Part shown: positions 53,509 through 62,152 of the stretch, piece by piece
Layout: each line of letters opens with the position of its first letter
Numbering within the stretch: position 1 is the stretch's first letter
Source of the DNA: JAFGBI01 sp964480725
GTDB lineage: Bacteria > Myxococcota_A > Polyangia > Polyangiales > Polyangiaceae
Length of the DNA stretch: 64,000 bases
Direction: 5' to 3'
Assembly (NCBI GenBank): GCA_964480725.1
Contig: CAYZQO010000031.1
Location: 3,132 to 67,131, forward strand
Position numbers and translations under genes: made by a program
The notes under the pieces: generated by a model
Databases searched by the model: none
Seen by the model: only the letters and a program-made list of their open reading frames with translations
Told to the model about the DNA's origin: nothing

Positions 53509-54266
53509 GCCGTCCCCCAGAGGCGCACCAGCAGCGCGAGCCCCAGCGCGCCCGTGGCAGCGCCAAGCGCGACGACGTCCACCGGGCCCAGCGCGGCGCG
53601 GGAGAACGCCGGTGGGGGGCCGTCACAGTAGCCGCGCAGCTCCATCGCGGCCCCCACCCGCTCGGCGCGGAGGATGACCCGGGGCAGCCAGACCTGCGGC
53701 AGCGAGAAGAGCACGCGCCAGGCGATGATCCCGCCGGACCCCGCGCCACGCACGGCCATGGCCTGTGCCACCTGCCGCGTCTCGTACAGCAGCGACGCCG
53801 TCTGGTGCACGATCTGGAGCAGGATCACCGACAGTAGGTTCGGCACCGGCAATCGCAGGAGCGCCTCCCGGAGATCGCTCCCGGTGAGCACGGTGACCGT
53901 GGTCACCGAGATCAGCGTGCCGGTGAGGCCCCGCAGCAGGAGGGTCCAGGGCACGATCAGCGCCTCGCGCCAGCTCGCGGTCGTCTCCCCCGGGGGCGCC
54001 GGGAGGAGCGGCAGCAGCAGGAAATACGGTAGCAGTAGCGCTAAGCCGACCAGGACGGACGTGCGGAGGACCCGCCACGGTGGCAGGCACACCAGCAACC
54101 ACGCCGTGGTGATGCCCGCCGCGCAGAGCGACCCGGCGACCGTTGACCCGCTCGAGATCATACCGCCCCCGAAGGCCGCGATCCCCGCGAGCAGGCGGGT
54201 TGGCGGCGCGGCGTGCCGGAGGGGGCCGCGCCCGCAGCCCCAGAGATCGTGCAGCGAGGTCCGCAT
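53505..54266 (-). CDS. nikQ: ECF transporter T component (NikQ/CbiQ-like)
   Basis: A 253-aa membrane protein with five or six helices. It has the T-component Ala-Arg-Gly-type coupling motifs AMAVRGAGSG and AMELRGYCDG in cytoplasmic helices, which contact the ATPases. It is coupled to the ATPase gene by GTGA overlap, and preceded by a methyltransferase gene 6 bp away. Together with an S-like component two genes upstream it would form an importer. Confidence 0.88.
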   Translation of the reverse strand: MRTSLHDLWGCGRGPLRHAAPPTRLLAGIAAFGGGMISSGSTVAGSLCAAGITTAWLLVCLPPWRVLRTSVLVGLALLLPYFLLLPLLPAPPGETTASWREALIVPWTLLLRGLTGTLISVTTVTVLTGSDLREALLRLPVPNLLSVILLQIVHQTASLLYETRQVAQAMAVRGAGSGGIIAWRVLFSLPQVWLPRVILRAERVGAAMELRGYCDGPPPAFSRAALGPVDVVALGAATGALGLALLVRLWGTA

Positions 54267-54272
54267 CCCGGG

Positions 54273-54884
54273 TCAGCCCTCCGGCTTCACCGCGGTGACG
54301 AGGTAGCGGTCGCCCGCCTCGCTCGCCGTCACGACCCGGAAGCCGGTGCCCGCGAGCTGCGCGGCGGTCTGCTCCGCCGGCGGCAGGACGTCGCCGCGCA
54401 CGGCCTCGCCGGCGCCGGCGTGGATCGCGTTGACCCGCTCGCGCGGGATGAGGTGCCAGACGTGTAGAGCGCCTCCCGGCGCCAGCACACGGCCGAGCTC
54501 GGCCGTCACCGCCGCGCGGTCGTCGAGGTGGGGCCAGACCGAGCAGCAGAGGATCCGATCGCAGGCGGCGTCGCCGAGGGGGAGGCGCCGCGCGTCGGCT
54601 GCATGCCAGGTGACGCGGGGATCGGCGATCTTGCGCCGTGCCACCTCGAGCATGCGCGGTGAGATGTCGACCGCGAAGACCCGCCCCGCCGGGGAGAGCC
54701 GCGCGAGCAGGGCACGGGTGAGGTTGCCTGTCCCGCAGCCGAGGTCGAGCACCCGCTCGTCCATTCCGACGCCGAGCTCCTCGAGGCTAGCGGCCAGCTT
54801 GCGCTCGAGCGCGGCGAGATCATCCCACCCGTCCCACTGGTCGGCGATGCCGTCAAAGAAAGCGGTCCGGGGGTTCGGGATCAT
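54273..54884 (-). CDS. Class I SAM-dependent methyltransferase in nickel operon
   Basis: A 203-aa methyltransferase. Motif I VLDLGCGTGNLT, motif II VFAVDISPRML, post-motif AADARRLPLGDAACD and HLIPRERVN. ATG overlaps the stop of the S-like gene (ATGA) with AGGAG ahead. The small-molecule-methyltransferase type, not a DNA or rRNA methylase by sequence. Its place within an ECF transporter operon is unusual; it might modify a metallophore or the imported ligand, but nothing in the sequence proves it. Confidence 0.85.
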   Translation of the reverse strand: MIPNPRTAFFDGIADQWDGWDDLAALERKLAASLEELGVGMDERVLDLGCGTGNLTRALLARLSPAGRVFAVDISPRMLEVARRKIADPRVTWHAADARRLPLGDAACDRILCCSVWPHLDDRAAVTAELGRVLAPGGALHVWHLIPRERVNAIHAGAGEAVRGDVLPPAEQTAAQLAGTGFRVVTASEAGDRYLVTAVKPEG

Positions 54885-55423
54885 GGTGAGCTCCTGGGTT
54901 GGGTCGCCGCCAGGCGGGCGGTCCTCCGCCCCACTCTTGCCACAGGCGGGACCACCACGGCCATGAGGATGAGCCCGGGCCAGCCGCTCAGGAGGGAGAC
55001 CGCCGCCAGGAACCCCGCCGGCAACGCGATCAGCCGCGAGAAGGCATACACCAGGGCGACGTAGACGACGCGACCCAATAGGAGCACGGGGATCAGCACC
55101 AGCCACTCGTTCGTCCCCGGCCAGCGGCCGACGACGGCCGCGATCAGCGCCGCCATCACGCCGAGCTCGATCGCCATGAAGACCGCGATGGGCGGGTAGA
55201 AGGGTGGCATCCCGGTGAGCGCCGCCGACAGCAGCGGGACGAGCGCGGCGGTGGCCGCCGCCGGCGCCGGCCGCACGAGGAACGCCAGCGCGCAGAGCGG
55301 AAGGTACATCGGCATGAAGACGTGCCCGAGCCGCACCAGGTGAAACAGCACGGGCAGGAGCAGCGCAGCGGCGCCGAAGAGGCCAGAGTACGCCAGCTCA
55401 CGAGGGGAGAGGGTGCCGTTCAC
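54881..55423 (-). CDS. ECF transporter S-component-like membrane protein
   Basis: A 180-aa protein with six predicted helices (LAYSGLFGAAALLLPVLFHL start), the size and topology of ECF S components. Its N-terminal SGLFGAAALLLP resembles the AxxxA-type coupling helix. It lacks the conserved N-terminal His-rich start of NikM/CbiM (the nickel-binding MHIxDG), and begins MNGTLSPREL. So either it is a different metal or metal-chelate S component, or its ligand is something else. GTG start one base after the TonB receptor gene stop; stop overlaps the methyltransferase start. Confidence 0.75.
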   Translation of the reverse strand: MNGTLSPRELAYSGLFGAAALLLPVLFHLVRLGHVFMPMYLPLCALAFLVRPAPAAATAALVPLLSAALTGMPPFYPPIAVFMAIELGVMAALIAAVVGRWPGTNEWLVLIPVLLLGRVVYVALVYAFSRLIALPAGFLAAVSLLSGWPGLILMAVVVPPVARVGRRTARLAATQPRSSP

Positions 55424-55424
55424 G

Positions 55425-57314
55425 TCAGATCCCGATCCGGAGCCCGACGAGGGCGTTCAGGCCTGGCATGGGGTAGCCCTCGACGTAGGCGTAGCGCCGG
55501 TCCAGCAGGTTGCGGACGAGGAGGTAGGGCTCGAGCGCGGCGCCGCGTTCGAGCGCTTGATGCCGGTAACGCAAGGTCAGATCCATGACGAAGACGTCGT
55601 CGATCGGCTGCCGGGCGTAGTCGCCCATGTACAGGCCATGCACCCACTCCCCGCTCACGCTGCCGCCGAGGAAGCCCACGCCGACCTCCTCACCGAGCTC
55701 GAGGGTGAAGTCGAGCTTACCCTCGGGGTTCTGGCGGGTGTAGCGCCCCACGTCCTGCCAGTTGCCAGTCACGAACAGCGAGGCAGGTCCGAGCCGCTTG
55801 AGCCCGACGACCCCCTCGACGCCCCAGATCACCACGTGATCGACGTTGACCACCTCCGCGGTTGGCCAGGACCCGAAATAGCGGATGAGGTCGTTCGCCT
55901 CGCTGCGGTAGCCCGACCCGGAGAGCTCGAGGTGCTCCGACACGTGGCCGAGCCCCGCGTCCCAGTTCAGCGAGCGCTCGGCGCGCAGATCCGGGTTGGC
56001 GGTCGGGTAGGGCAGGTAAAGCTCCCGGATGGTCGGCTGCCGGAGATTGCGCGAGACGCGGCTGTGGACGAAGAGGCCGTCGAACGGGCTGTAGCGCGCG
56101 CCCCCCTTGTAGAGCAGCACGGTGCCGTGGCGCGAGCTGATGAGCTCCCGGGCGCCCAGCACCAGGCTCACCCGCTCCACGGGGCGGAGGTCGAGCTGGC
56201 CGTAGGCGGAGACGTCCGTCATCCCCTCGACGAGGGAGCGCTCGCCGGCGACGCGGTCCATCACCCGCCCGCCGACCTGCTGCCACGCCGTCCCGACCAG
56301 GACCTCCGTGATCGATCCAGCGCGGACCTGTGCCTCGGCGATCCCGCCCCCGACGTGGTCGACCGAGCGGAAACCATCGTACAGCTCGTGCACCCCGACG
56401 TTGACGTAGGGGGTCAGGCGCAGGTGCAGGCGCCCCTGACTCCAGTCGAGCCGCAGGGAGGCGGTGTCGCGCCAGACGTCGTACCAGTGATCCGGGTTTG
56501 GGTGGGTGACCGGGCCCGGATCGGCGCCGTCGAGGTGCACCACCTTGTGGCGCGCCGTCAGCGTCAGGTGGGGCGTGAAGCGGTAGCGGGCCGCGGCGGA
56601 GCCGATCAGCTGGTCGCCGCCCGCCCCGTCCCGGTGGCCGTCGGTGGCCATGGCGTGGAGGCCTCCCGCCAGGTCCCAGGCTCCGACCCGAGCGAGCCCC
56701 GACACCGTCTCTCGCACGGTGGCGTAGCTGCCGACCGCCGAGTCGCTCGTGAGCTCCTGGCCCTCCGTCGCGCGCCAGCGGCTGCGGAGCACGACCACCC
56801 CGCCCATGGCGTTGGTGCCGTACAACGTCGAGTCGCCACCCTTGATGACGAGGGCGTCGTCGATCAAGAGCGGGATGTAGGCGTCGGGGATCGGGTGACC
56901 GAAGATCCCCTGGTAGTCGGGCACCCCGTCCTCGACGATGAGCACCTGGGAGTTGGGGCTGCCGCCGAGGCCGCGGATGCGGATCCCGCCCGTGCCGCCG
57001 CTGGCCACGCCGTGCAGGGCGCCCCGCCCCGGGACGTAGATGTCCGCGCTCTGCTGCGAGAGGGCCTCGAAGGTGCTCGCCCGCGGGCTGTCGCGCAGCC
57101 GCTGGCCCTCGACCAGGGTCACGTCCGCGGTTCGGTCACGCGACGCGGGGCGGCGGCCCACCACCGAGATCTCGACGGGCTCCGTGGTCGGCGCGGGGAC
57201 GGGCTTGGCCACGGCCGTCGCGGTCGTCGCCGTCGCGGCGTCCTCCTGCGCCTGGGCCACCAGCGGTGTCAGCGCCACCGCTACCGCCAACGAGAGCCCG
57301 CCGCCGCGCTGCAT
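55425..57314 (-). CDS. TonB-dependent outer-membrane receptor
   Basis: A 629-aa receptor with signal peptide (LTPLVAQAQ), plug domain (about 50-165; VEGQRLRDSP, RGLGGSPNSQVLIVEDGVPD, GDSTLYGTNAMGGVV) and a 22-strand-type barrel ending in an aromatic-free GLRIGI. Between the plug and the end, NLRQPTIRELYLPYPT and NPDLRAERSLNWD are typical barrel motifs. Histidines in the loops (HPNPDHWYD) could bind metal or a chelate. Third gene of a minus-strand operon under a NikR-type box; so it probably imports a nickel complex. Confidence 0.93.
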   Translation of the reverse strand: MQRGGGLSLAVAVALTPLVAQAQEDAATATTATAVAKPVPAPTTEPVEISVVGRRPASRDRTADVTLVEGQRLRDSPRASTFEALSQQSADIYVPGRGALHGVASGGTGGIRIRGLGGSPNSQVLIVEDGVPDYQGIFGHPIPDAYIPLLIDDALVIKGGDSTLYGTNAMGGVVVLRSRWRATEGQELTSDSAVGSYATVRETVSGLARVGAWDLAGGLHAMATDGHRDGAGGDQLIGSAAARYRFTPHLTLTARHKVVHLDGADPGPVTHPNPDHWYDVWRDTASLRLDWSQGRLHLRLTPYVNVGVHELYDGFRSVDHVGGGIAEAQVRAGSITEVLVGTAWQQVGGRVMDRVAGERSLVEGMTDVSAYGQLDLRPVERVSLVLGARELISSRHGTVLLYKGGARYSPFDGLFVHSRVSRNLRQPTIRELYLPYPTANPDLRAERSLNWDAGLGHVSEHLELSGSGYRSEANDLIRYFGSWPTAEVVNVDHVVIWGVEGVVGLKRLGPASLFVTGNWQDVGRYTRQNPEGKLDFTLELGEEVGVGFLGGSVSGEWVHGLYMGDYARQPIDDVFVMDLTLRYRHQALERGAALEPYLLVRNLLDRRYAYVEGYPMPGLNALVGLRIGI

Positions 57315-57323
57315 CCGAGCGCC

Positions 57324-57776
57324 TCAGTGCCCGTAGGGGCCCGGGACGGAGAAGTCCTGCTCGAGCTCGGCGAGCGTGACCTCGAAGCGGTAGAACTCGC
57401 CGTAGCGCACGGTCCTCGCCTCCACCGTCTGGTAGTTGAACCACGTCGGTTCGGCGTCGGTCAGTCCCTCCAGGGGCTGTGCGTCGCCGCGGCTCGCGTC
57501 GCAGGGGCAGAGCCCGTCGACGGTGCCGTCCTCCGCTTGCTCGCGGCAGTAGGCGGCGGCATCGAGCCGCTGCAAGTGCACGCGGTCCTCGCCGGGCAGG
57601 CAGCGGCCGGGCGAGGTGGAGTCACCGAAGGCGAGCACGTCCTCCCAGGCGCAGCCGCTGAAGCTGACCTGGCGGAACTGGACGGTTTCCGCGGTCCGGT
57701 TGGTGACGACGACCTCGGGGTAGGCCAGGTCGCAGCCGGCCGCCACGAGGCACAGGACGAGGCCCCATCGCCTCAT
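57324..57776 (-). CDS. Lipoprotein in nickel-uptake operon
   Basis: A 150-aa exported protein with lipobox VAAGC. Residues 20-150 are soluble with six cysteines (SFSGCAWEDVL, PGRCLPGEDR, AAYCREQAEDG, GLCPCD). ATG overlaps the stop of the upstream lipoprotein gene (ATGA) and it precedes the TonB receptor by 9 bp. Unknown family; its place suggests help to the TonB receptor, for example binding metal or ligand at the surface. Confidence 0.75.
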   Translation of the reverse strand: MRRWGLVLCLVAAGCDLAYPEVVVTNRTAETVQFRQVSFSGCAWEDVLAFGDSTSPGRCLPGEDRVHLQRLDAAAYCREQAEDGTVDGLCPCDASRGDAQPLEGLTDAEPTWFNYQTVEARTVRYGEFYRFEVTLAELEQDFSVPGPYGH

Positions 57777-58327
57777 CCGTTGCCCGCCGCGCCCCCGGCG
57801 CCGCCCGCCCCGCCCGCTCCCGCGGGCACCTCGTCCGGGAGACACTCGGGGTTTTCGCTGCGCTCGTCGTAGGCCTTGAACTCGTAATCTGGCCACAGGT
57901 CGAGGATGAGGTCGTACCGGGCCTCGGGGATGGGGGGGACGCCCTCCGGCGGGCAGGGGCCCTGGTGGTTGGGCATGGCGATGGCGATGGTGCGGCGCTG
58001 TCCATCGACGACCTCCTCCTCGTTTTTGCTGGCGATGGGCAGGCAGTTCTCCGGGGCGCACGAGGGGTCGTCCCAGGCTGCCACCATCAGGACGTGGTCG
58101 AAGCCCGGGGTGACCACCCGCGCCTCGCTCGTCTCACCGAGCTCGATCCGGCCGAACTCGACGCCCCGGTACGACGACTCGCAGATCGTCCATGGCGGCT
58201 GATAATCGAGCTCCGGGTTGTCGAAGTCGTTGTGGATCCGGACTGTGGCCGCTGCCGTGTCGTCGTCGTTGCAGCCGACCGCGGCGACGAGGGCCGCAGT
58301 GAGCACACCCATGCCGAGCTTGGTCAT
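57773..58327 (-). CDS. Lipoprotein, first gene of nickel-uptake operon
   Basis: A 184-aa lipoprotein (lipobox VAAVGC). It shares about 140 residues with the protein at 51119-52108, including CESSYRGVEFGRIEL, DDPSCAPENCLPIASKNEEE and PNHQGPCPPEGV. Five or so conserved cysteines (CESS, SCAPENC, GPC, PEC) and acidic residues could form a metal site. The tail is Gly/Ala-rich. Directly downstream of a perfect NikR-type operator. I do not recognise the domain. Confidence 0.8.
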   Translation of the reverse strand: MTKLGMGVLTAALVAAVGCNDDDTAAATVRIHNDFDNPELDYQPPWTICESSYRGVEFGRIELGETSEARVVTPGFDHVLMVAAWDDPSCAPENCLPIASKNEEEVVDGQRRTIAIAMPNHQGPCPPEGVPPIPEARYDLILDLWPDYEFKAYDERSENPECLPDEVPAGAGGAGGAGGAAGNG

Positions 58328-58347
58328 CGTCTCTCACTTCTTCCGTG

Positions 58348-58374
58348 GTGTTACGAGCCGCGAACTCGTAACAC
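58348..58374. promoter_or_regulatory. NikR operator for nickel-uptake operon
   Basis: GTGTTAC-N13-GTAACAC, and the palindrome extends through three more bases on each side (GAG/CTC), giving 10-bp perfect arms around a 7-nt centre. This form corresponds to the variant of the NikR box I recall for delta-proteobacteria. It sits 21 bp upstream of the first gene of the operon. Confidence 0.85.
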
Positions 58375-58433
58375 TCGCCGGAGCCGAGGGCAAGCGCCCC
58401 GCGAATTGCGCGATGGGTCACCAGGGCGGCACC

Positions 58434-60020
58434 TCACCGGCGGCGCCGGCGGGCGACCGCGACGAGCCCGAGCGCGAGGCCCAGCAGGTCGCCGAGGCCG
58501 CGCCTCGTGACACCCGGTGTGGAGCAGGCGCAGCCGCTCGCGTTCTCCTCGGGGATCGCGCTAGCGACAGGGTCCCCGCCCGTGGGCGTGCCGCCGGTGC
58601 TGGCGCCACTCGTGGGTGTGCCGCCGGTGATGCCCGTGGCGAGGCCGCCCGTGGGCGCGCCACCCGTGAGCGCGCCGCCGGTTTCCGAGACGGCGCCGCC
58701 GGTGCCGGGGATGCCGCCGGTGCCGGGGATGCCGCCGGTGTCGTTCCCGCCCGTCTCCGCGCCACCGGTGCCGCTCGTGCCCCCGGTGCCAGGATCGGCG
58801 CCGAGCTCGTAGGCGCCGATGTCGGGCGCGCCCTGGCGCACGCCAGGGGCGAAGCAGGCCGCGACGCCGCCGATGCTGGCGATGTAGTCGTAGTCGACCG
58901 CGTACTGCCACCAGGAGATGGCCTGGCCGCTCTGCTGCTTGATGCAGCGCCAGTCGAAGCCGATGTCGTCACCGGGTGCGTCGGTGTCGCTGCCTTGATC
59001 GATGACCGTGCTCGCGCCGGGGAGCAGGTGGAAGTCCAGATCGCCGGTCACGCTCACCACCAGCGACGCGGTGCCGTCGAAGACGTTGTTCTCGGCCGGC
59101 ACGCCGTTGCCCATGGTCAGACCCGCCTGACCGCTGGTGGGGATGCAGAGGTTGTTGCGGAGCAGCGCCCCCTCGTGCGTCGTGCTGGTGTCGGAGAAGA
59201 AGATCTCGTCGTGGTACTTGGCCGAGGGGTCCTGGCCGTTGTTGACGCAGGTGTTGTTGATGATCTGCGTGTTGGTGCTGTTGGTCAGCCGGATGCAGGA
59301 GCCGCCGTTGCGGAAGCCGATGTTGTTGCGGAAGGTGGCCCCCGTGCTCCCCTGGTCCACGATGAACCCGCTGCCGTCCGAGTGGTTCTCGGAGATGTCG
59401 ACGTTCTCGAAGGAGATCGTCTGCTCGACCAGGTTCGACTCGGGCCCGCCCTGGACGGCGAAGAGGTTGACGCCGCTCGACCAGGAGGGGTCCTGGGCGC
59501 CGTTGTGCGCCACGATCGACTGCTTGATGTGGAGCCCGCCCGCGCAGTAGTGCGCGATGCCGTTGATGTCGTTCCCGTCGGCGATGCAGTTGATGTACTC
59601 GAGGTTGCCGTTCGACATCGTGCTGCAGCTGCCGTCGGTCCACCCGTTGCCGAAGCCGCCCGAGGCCCCTCGGGAGACGAGCCCGACGAAGCGGATGTAC
59701 TCGTAGTCGCCGCCGCCGACCCCGGCGTCCTCGACGATGGGCAGCGCTCCCGGCGCGGCCGCGAAGGTGATCCAGGCGTCCGGCTCCCCGGAGCGGGCCG
59801 GGCGCGGGGACGCCGACCAGCCCGAGTACGTGCCCCCCAGCAGGTGAACCGTGTCGCCCGGCTGTGCCGCGTTGGCGGCCGCGCTCACGGACATGGGCGA
59901 GCCGGCGCTCGTGCCGTCACCGTTGCCGGTGGGCGACGCGTAGTAATCGGTGGCTCCCGCCGTCACTGGCGCCAGCGTGCCGACGAGGGCCGTGGCGATG
60001 AAGGTAGTCCTGGCTCTCAT
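58434..60020 (-). CDS. Secreted parallel beta-helix protein with MYXO-CTERM tail
   Basis: A 528-aa exported protein. Signal peptide (ALVGTLAPVTAGA), then a right-handed beta-helix domain (about 25-370), seen as many N-x-I/V-x-N ladders (TQIINNTCVNN, GATFRNNIGFRN, SNLVEQTISFENVDIS), of the pectate-lyase/right-handed-helix superfamily. A Gly/Thr linker follows (about 385-480), then GCACSTPG, a hydrophobic helix and an RRRRR end: the MYXO-CTERM surface-sorting layout. Start ATG 60020 with GGAG. No lyase catalytic motif is clear, so polysaccharide binding or cleavage is only possible. Confidence 0.85.
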   Translation of the reverse strand: MRARTTFIATALVGTLAPVTAGATDYYASPTGNGDGTSAGSPMSVSAAANAAQPGDTVHLLGGTYSGWSASPRPARSGEPDAWITFAAAPGALPIVEDAGVGGGDYEYIRFVGLVSRGASGGFGNGWTDGSCSTMSNGNLEYINCIADGNDINGIAHYCAGGLHIKQSIVAHNGAQDPSWSSGVNLFAVQGGPESNLVEQTISFENVDISENHSDGSGFIVDQGSTGATFRNNIGFRNGGSCIRLTNSTNTQIINNTCVNNGQDPSAKYHDEIFFSDTSTTHEGALLRNNLCIPTSGQAGLTMGNGVPAENNVFDGTASLVVSVTGDLDFHLLPGASTVIDQGSDTDAPGDDIGFDWRCIKQQSGQAISWWQYAVDYDYIASIGGVAACFAPGVRQGAPDIGAYELGADPGTGGTSGTGGAETGGNDTGGIPGTGGIPGTGGAVSETGGALTGGAPTGGLATGITGGTPTSGASTGGTPTGGDPVASAIPEENASGCACSTPGVTRRGLGDLLGLALGLVAVARRRRR

Positions 60021-60130
60021 GGCTCCTCCGCTCCGGTCGCGCGATGACCAACCCGCGCCGCCTCCCGGCGCTCCTGCCCGGCGCCCCGCGAGGTCGCGCG
60101 CGCCTGACCGCCCGGCGTCGCCCCCTCCGC

Positions 60131-61060
60131 TCACGGGTTCGTCGCCGTCACGATGGCGACGGGGAAATCGGCGCTGCCCGTGCCGCCCCCCGTCTCGACC
60201 AGGATCTTCGCCTCGAGCAGGTTCCCGAGCGGCATGCCCAGGCGCTTCCACGCGTCGAAGTGCTGGGTGATCGAGATCTGCCCGCACTGGCGGGCGGTCT
60301 TGCGGATGCTGTAGTACTGCGCCCAGTTCGACACGCCGGAGCAGCGCGAGCCGCCGGTGCCGGTCGTATCGCGCGTGTACATGATGTACGTCCCCCCGTC
60401 GATCTCGACCTCGCCCTTGTTGGTGGTGCTGCCCGGGTTGACCGGCATGCCGTTGTACGAGTCATCGACGATGTACCACTCGACGCAGGGGTCCGTGGAC
60501 CAGCCGTAGATGCCGAAGTACGAGTAGCCGCCCCCCGTCCCCGATCTGCGGTACGCGAACCGCGCGGTGATGGTGCCGTACTCCTCGTAGGGCCGGGGGG
60601 TGCTCCCCCAGCCACCCCACTCGTAACCGAGCCGGCCCAGGTAGTCGCCGGAGTTGTTCCAGGAGGCGCTGAAGGCGGGCACGTCGTAGGTGGTCATGTC
60701 CCCCGTGCCCACGTTCGACCAGATCTCCCAGGCGAGATTGCCCGCGCCGCCCTGGCCGTTGCCCGAGTGTTGCTGGGCGCCGGAGGTCGGCATCGCCGCG
60801 TCGCAGTCGATCTCGGCCGCGCCGCCGCCGGTGGACGACCCGCCGGAGCTCTGCACTCCGCCCGTCGATGGCGCCCCGCCGCTGCCGTCGGCGCCGCCGG
60901 TGCTCACGGGGTCCCCGGAGCCGCCCGTCCCGCCGGTGCCCGGCTGCGCTCCGCCCGTGGGCTCCACGCCCGCGACCAGCGGGCCCTCGTAGCCTTCGTC
61001 GCAGCCGGCGGCGACGAAGAGCCCAGAGAGCAGCACCGTCATCAGCGAAGCAAGACGCAT
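60131..61060 (-). CDS. GH11 endo-1,4-beta-xylanase lipoprotein
   Basis: A 309-aa exported enzyme. Lipobox VAAGCDEG, Gly/Thr linker (about 25-80) and a GH11 jelly-roll domain (about 95-305). Nucleophile Glu is in CVEWYIVDDSYNGMP, and the acid/base Glu is in ILVETGGGTGSADF. Other family features are YFGIYGWSTDP, YIMYTRDTT and the TARQCGQISITQHF/AWKRLGM stretch. Excellent ribosome site (GGAGGTCCCT) before ATG 61060. GH11 cleaves xylan; a surface-anchored, linker-tethered form would act outside the cell. Not known as common in Myxococcota. Confidence 0.9.
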   Translation of the reverse strand: MRLASLMTVLLSGLFVAAGCDEGYEGPLVAGVEPTGGAQPGTGGTGGSGDPVSTGGADGSGGAPSTGGVQSSGGSSTGGGAAEIDCDAAMPTSGAQQHSGNGQGGAGNLAWEIWSNVGTGDMTTYDVPAFSASWNNSGDYLGRLGYEWGGWGSTPRPYEEYGTITARFAYRRSGTGGGYSYFGIYGWSTDPCVEWYIVDDSYNGMPVNPGSTTNKGEVEIDGGTYIMYTRDTTGTGGSRCSGVSNWAQYYSIRKTARQCGQISITQHFDAWKRLGMPLGNLLEAKILVETGGGTGSADFPVAIVTATNP

Positions 61061-61312
61061 AGGGACCTCCCGGTCGGGCGAGCGGGCCGTCCTCGAAGGG
61101 GCGGGAGGCGCGCTCGCGAGCGGCCATTGTAGCGCGGCCTGAGGTACGGCGCGGCGGCGGGCCCCCGCGCCGCTCCCGATCACAACCTGGCGCGCATCTT
61201 CTGGCGCGGCTGCAAGCGAGGGTGCGAGGCCGATGGCCGTCGCCGCCGCGACGCAAGGAGGCGCGCGGCGACGCCATTCCCGCGGGATGGCGTCGAGGAT
61301 CGGCCTCCGCCC

Positions 61313-62152
61313 CTACGTCTGCTCGAGGTTCCGCGCTCTCGAGCCCCAGCAAATCTGGATGCCGTCGCTCGCACGCACCCCGCAGGTGTAGCCCTCGCCC
61401 GCGCTCACGCTGCTGAACGTCACGCCGCTCGGCGGTGTCGCCTGCCCGAAGGCGTCGTCGCCCCAGCAGAGCAGCTCGCCGTCGCTCGCGCGGATCCCGC
61501 AGGTGTGCGTCCCGCCCGCGCTCACGCTGCTGAAGGCCACGCCGCTCGGTGGCGTCGCCTGGCCGAAGGTGTCGTCGCCCCAGCAGAGCAGCTCGCCGTC
61601 GTCCTCGCGCACCCCGCAGGTGTGGTACCCCCCCGCGCCGAGGCTGCGGAACGCCACCCCGCTCGGCGTCGCCAGCTGCCCGTAGAGGTCGTCGCCCCAG
61701 CAGAGGACCTCGCCGTCGCTGGCGCGGATCCCGCAGGTGTGCTGCACCCCCGCGGTCAAGCCGCGGAAGGCCACCCCCCGGGGCGGGAGCGCCTGTCCGT
61801 GCTGGTTCAGGCCCCAGCAGACGGCCTCGCCGTCGCTCGTTCGGAGCCGGCACACGTGCCCCTCGCCGGCGCCCACGAGGTGATCCCGGTCCAGGTCAAT
61901 CGCCCCACCGCCGCCTGACCCAGCGGCGCCGCCACCCGTCGATGGGATCCCCGCCGCCCCGCCCTCGCCGATGCTGCCGCCGCGGGTCGTCGCGAGTTCT
62001 GCCTCGCCACCCTCACCGCTCCCAGCGCCCGCGCTTCCCCCATTCGCGGAGCGGTTGTCGCCACGGTCCTGCGCCACCCTGCCGCCGCACCCGGCGACGG
62101 AGAGCGCCGTCACCAGCAGGAGCCACGACGTCCCAGTCCCTCTGCTCGGCAT
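61313..62152 (-). CDS. RCC1-like repeat lipoprotein
   Basis: A 279-aa lipoprotein (lipobox SVAGCGG; ATG 62152). Gly/Ser linker to about 80, then five copies of a 37-residue RCC1/BLIP-II-type repeat: VxAGxxHTCGIRASDGExLCWGDDxxGQ. Each repeat has a Cys pair (HTCG and LCWG) and conserved Trp-Gly. It would form a partial beta-propeller, usual size being seven blades; the ending SRARNLEQT suggests truncation or two-chain assembly. Role unknown; surface binding is a guess. Confidence 0.85.
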   Translation of the reverse strand: MPSRGTGTSWLLLVTALSVAGCGGRVAQDRGDNRSANGGSAGAGSGEGGEAELATTRGGSIGEGGAAGIPSTGGGAAGSGGGGAIDLDRDHLVGAGEGHVCRLRTSDGEAVCWGLNQHGQALPPRGVAFRGLTAGVQHTCGIRASDGEVLCWGDDLYGQLATPSGVAFRSLGAGGYHTCGVREDDGELLCWGDDTFGQATPPSGVAFSSVSAGGTHTCGIRASDGELLCWGDDAFGQATPPSGVTFSSVSAGEGYTCGVRASDGIQICWGSRARNLEQT

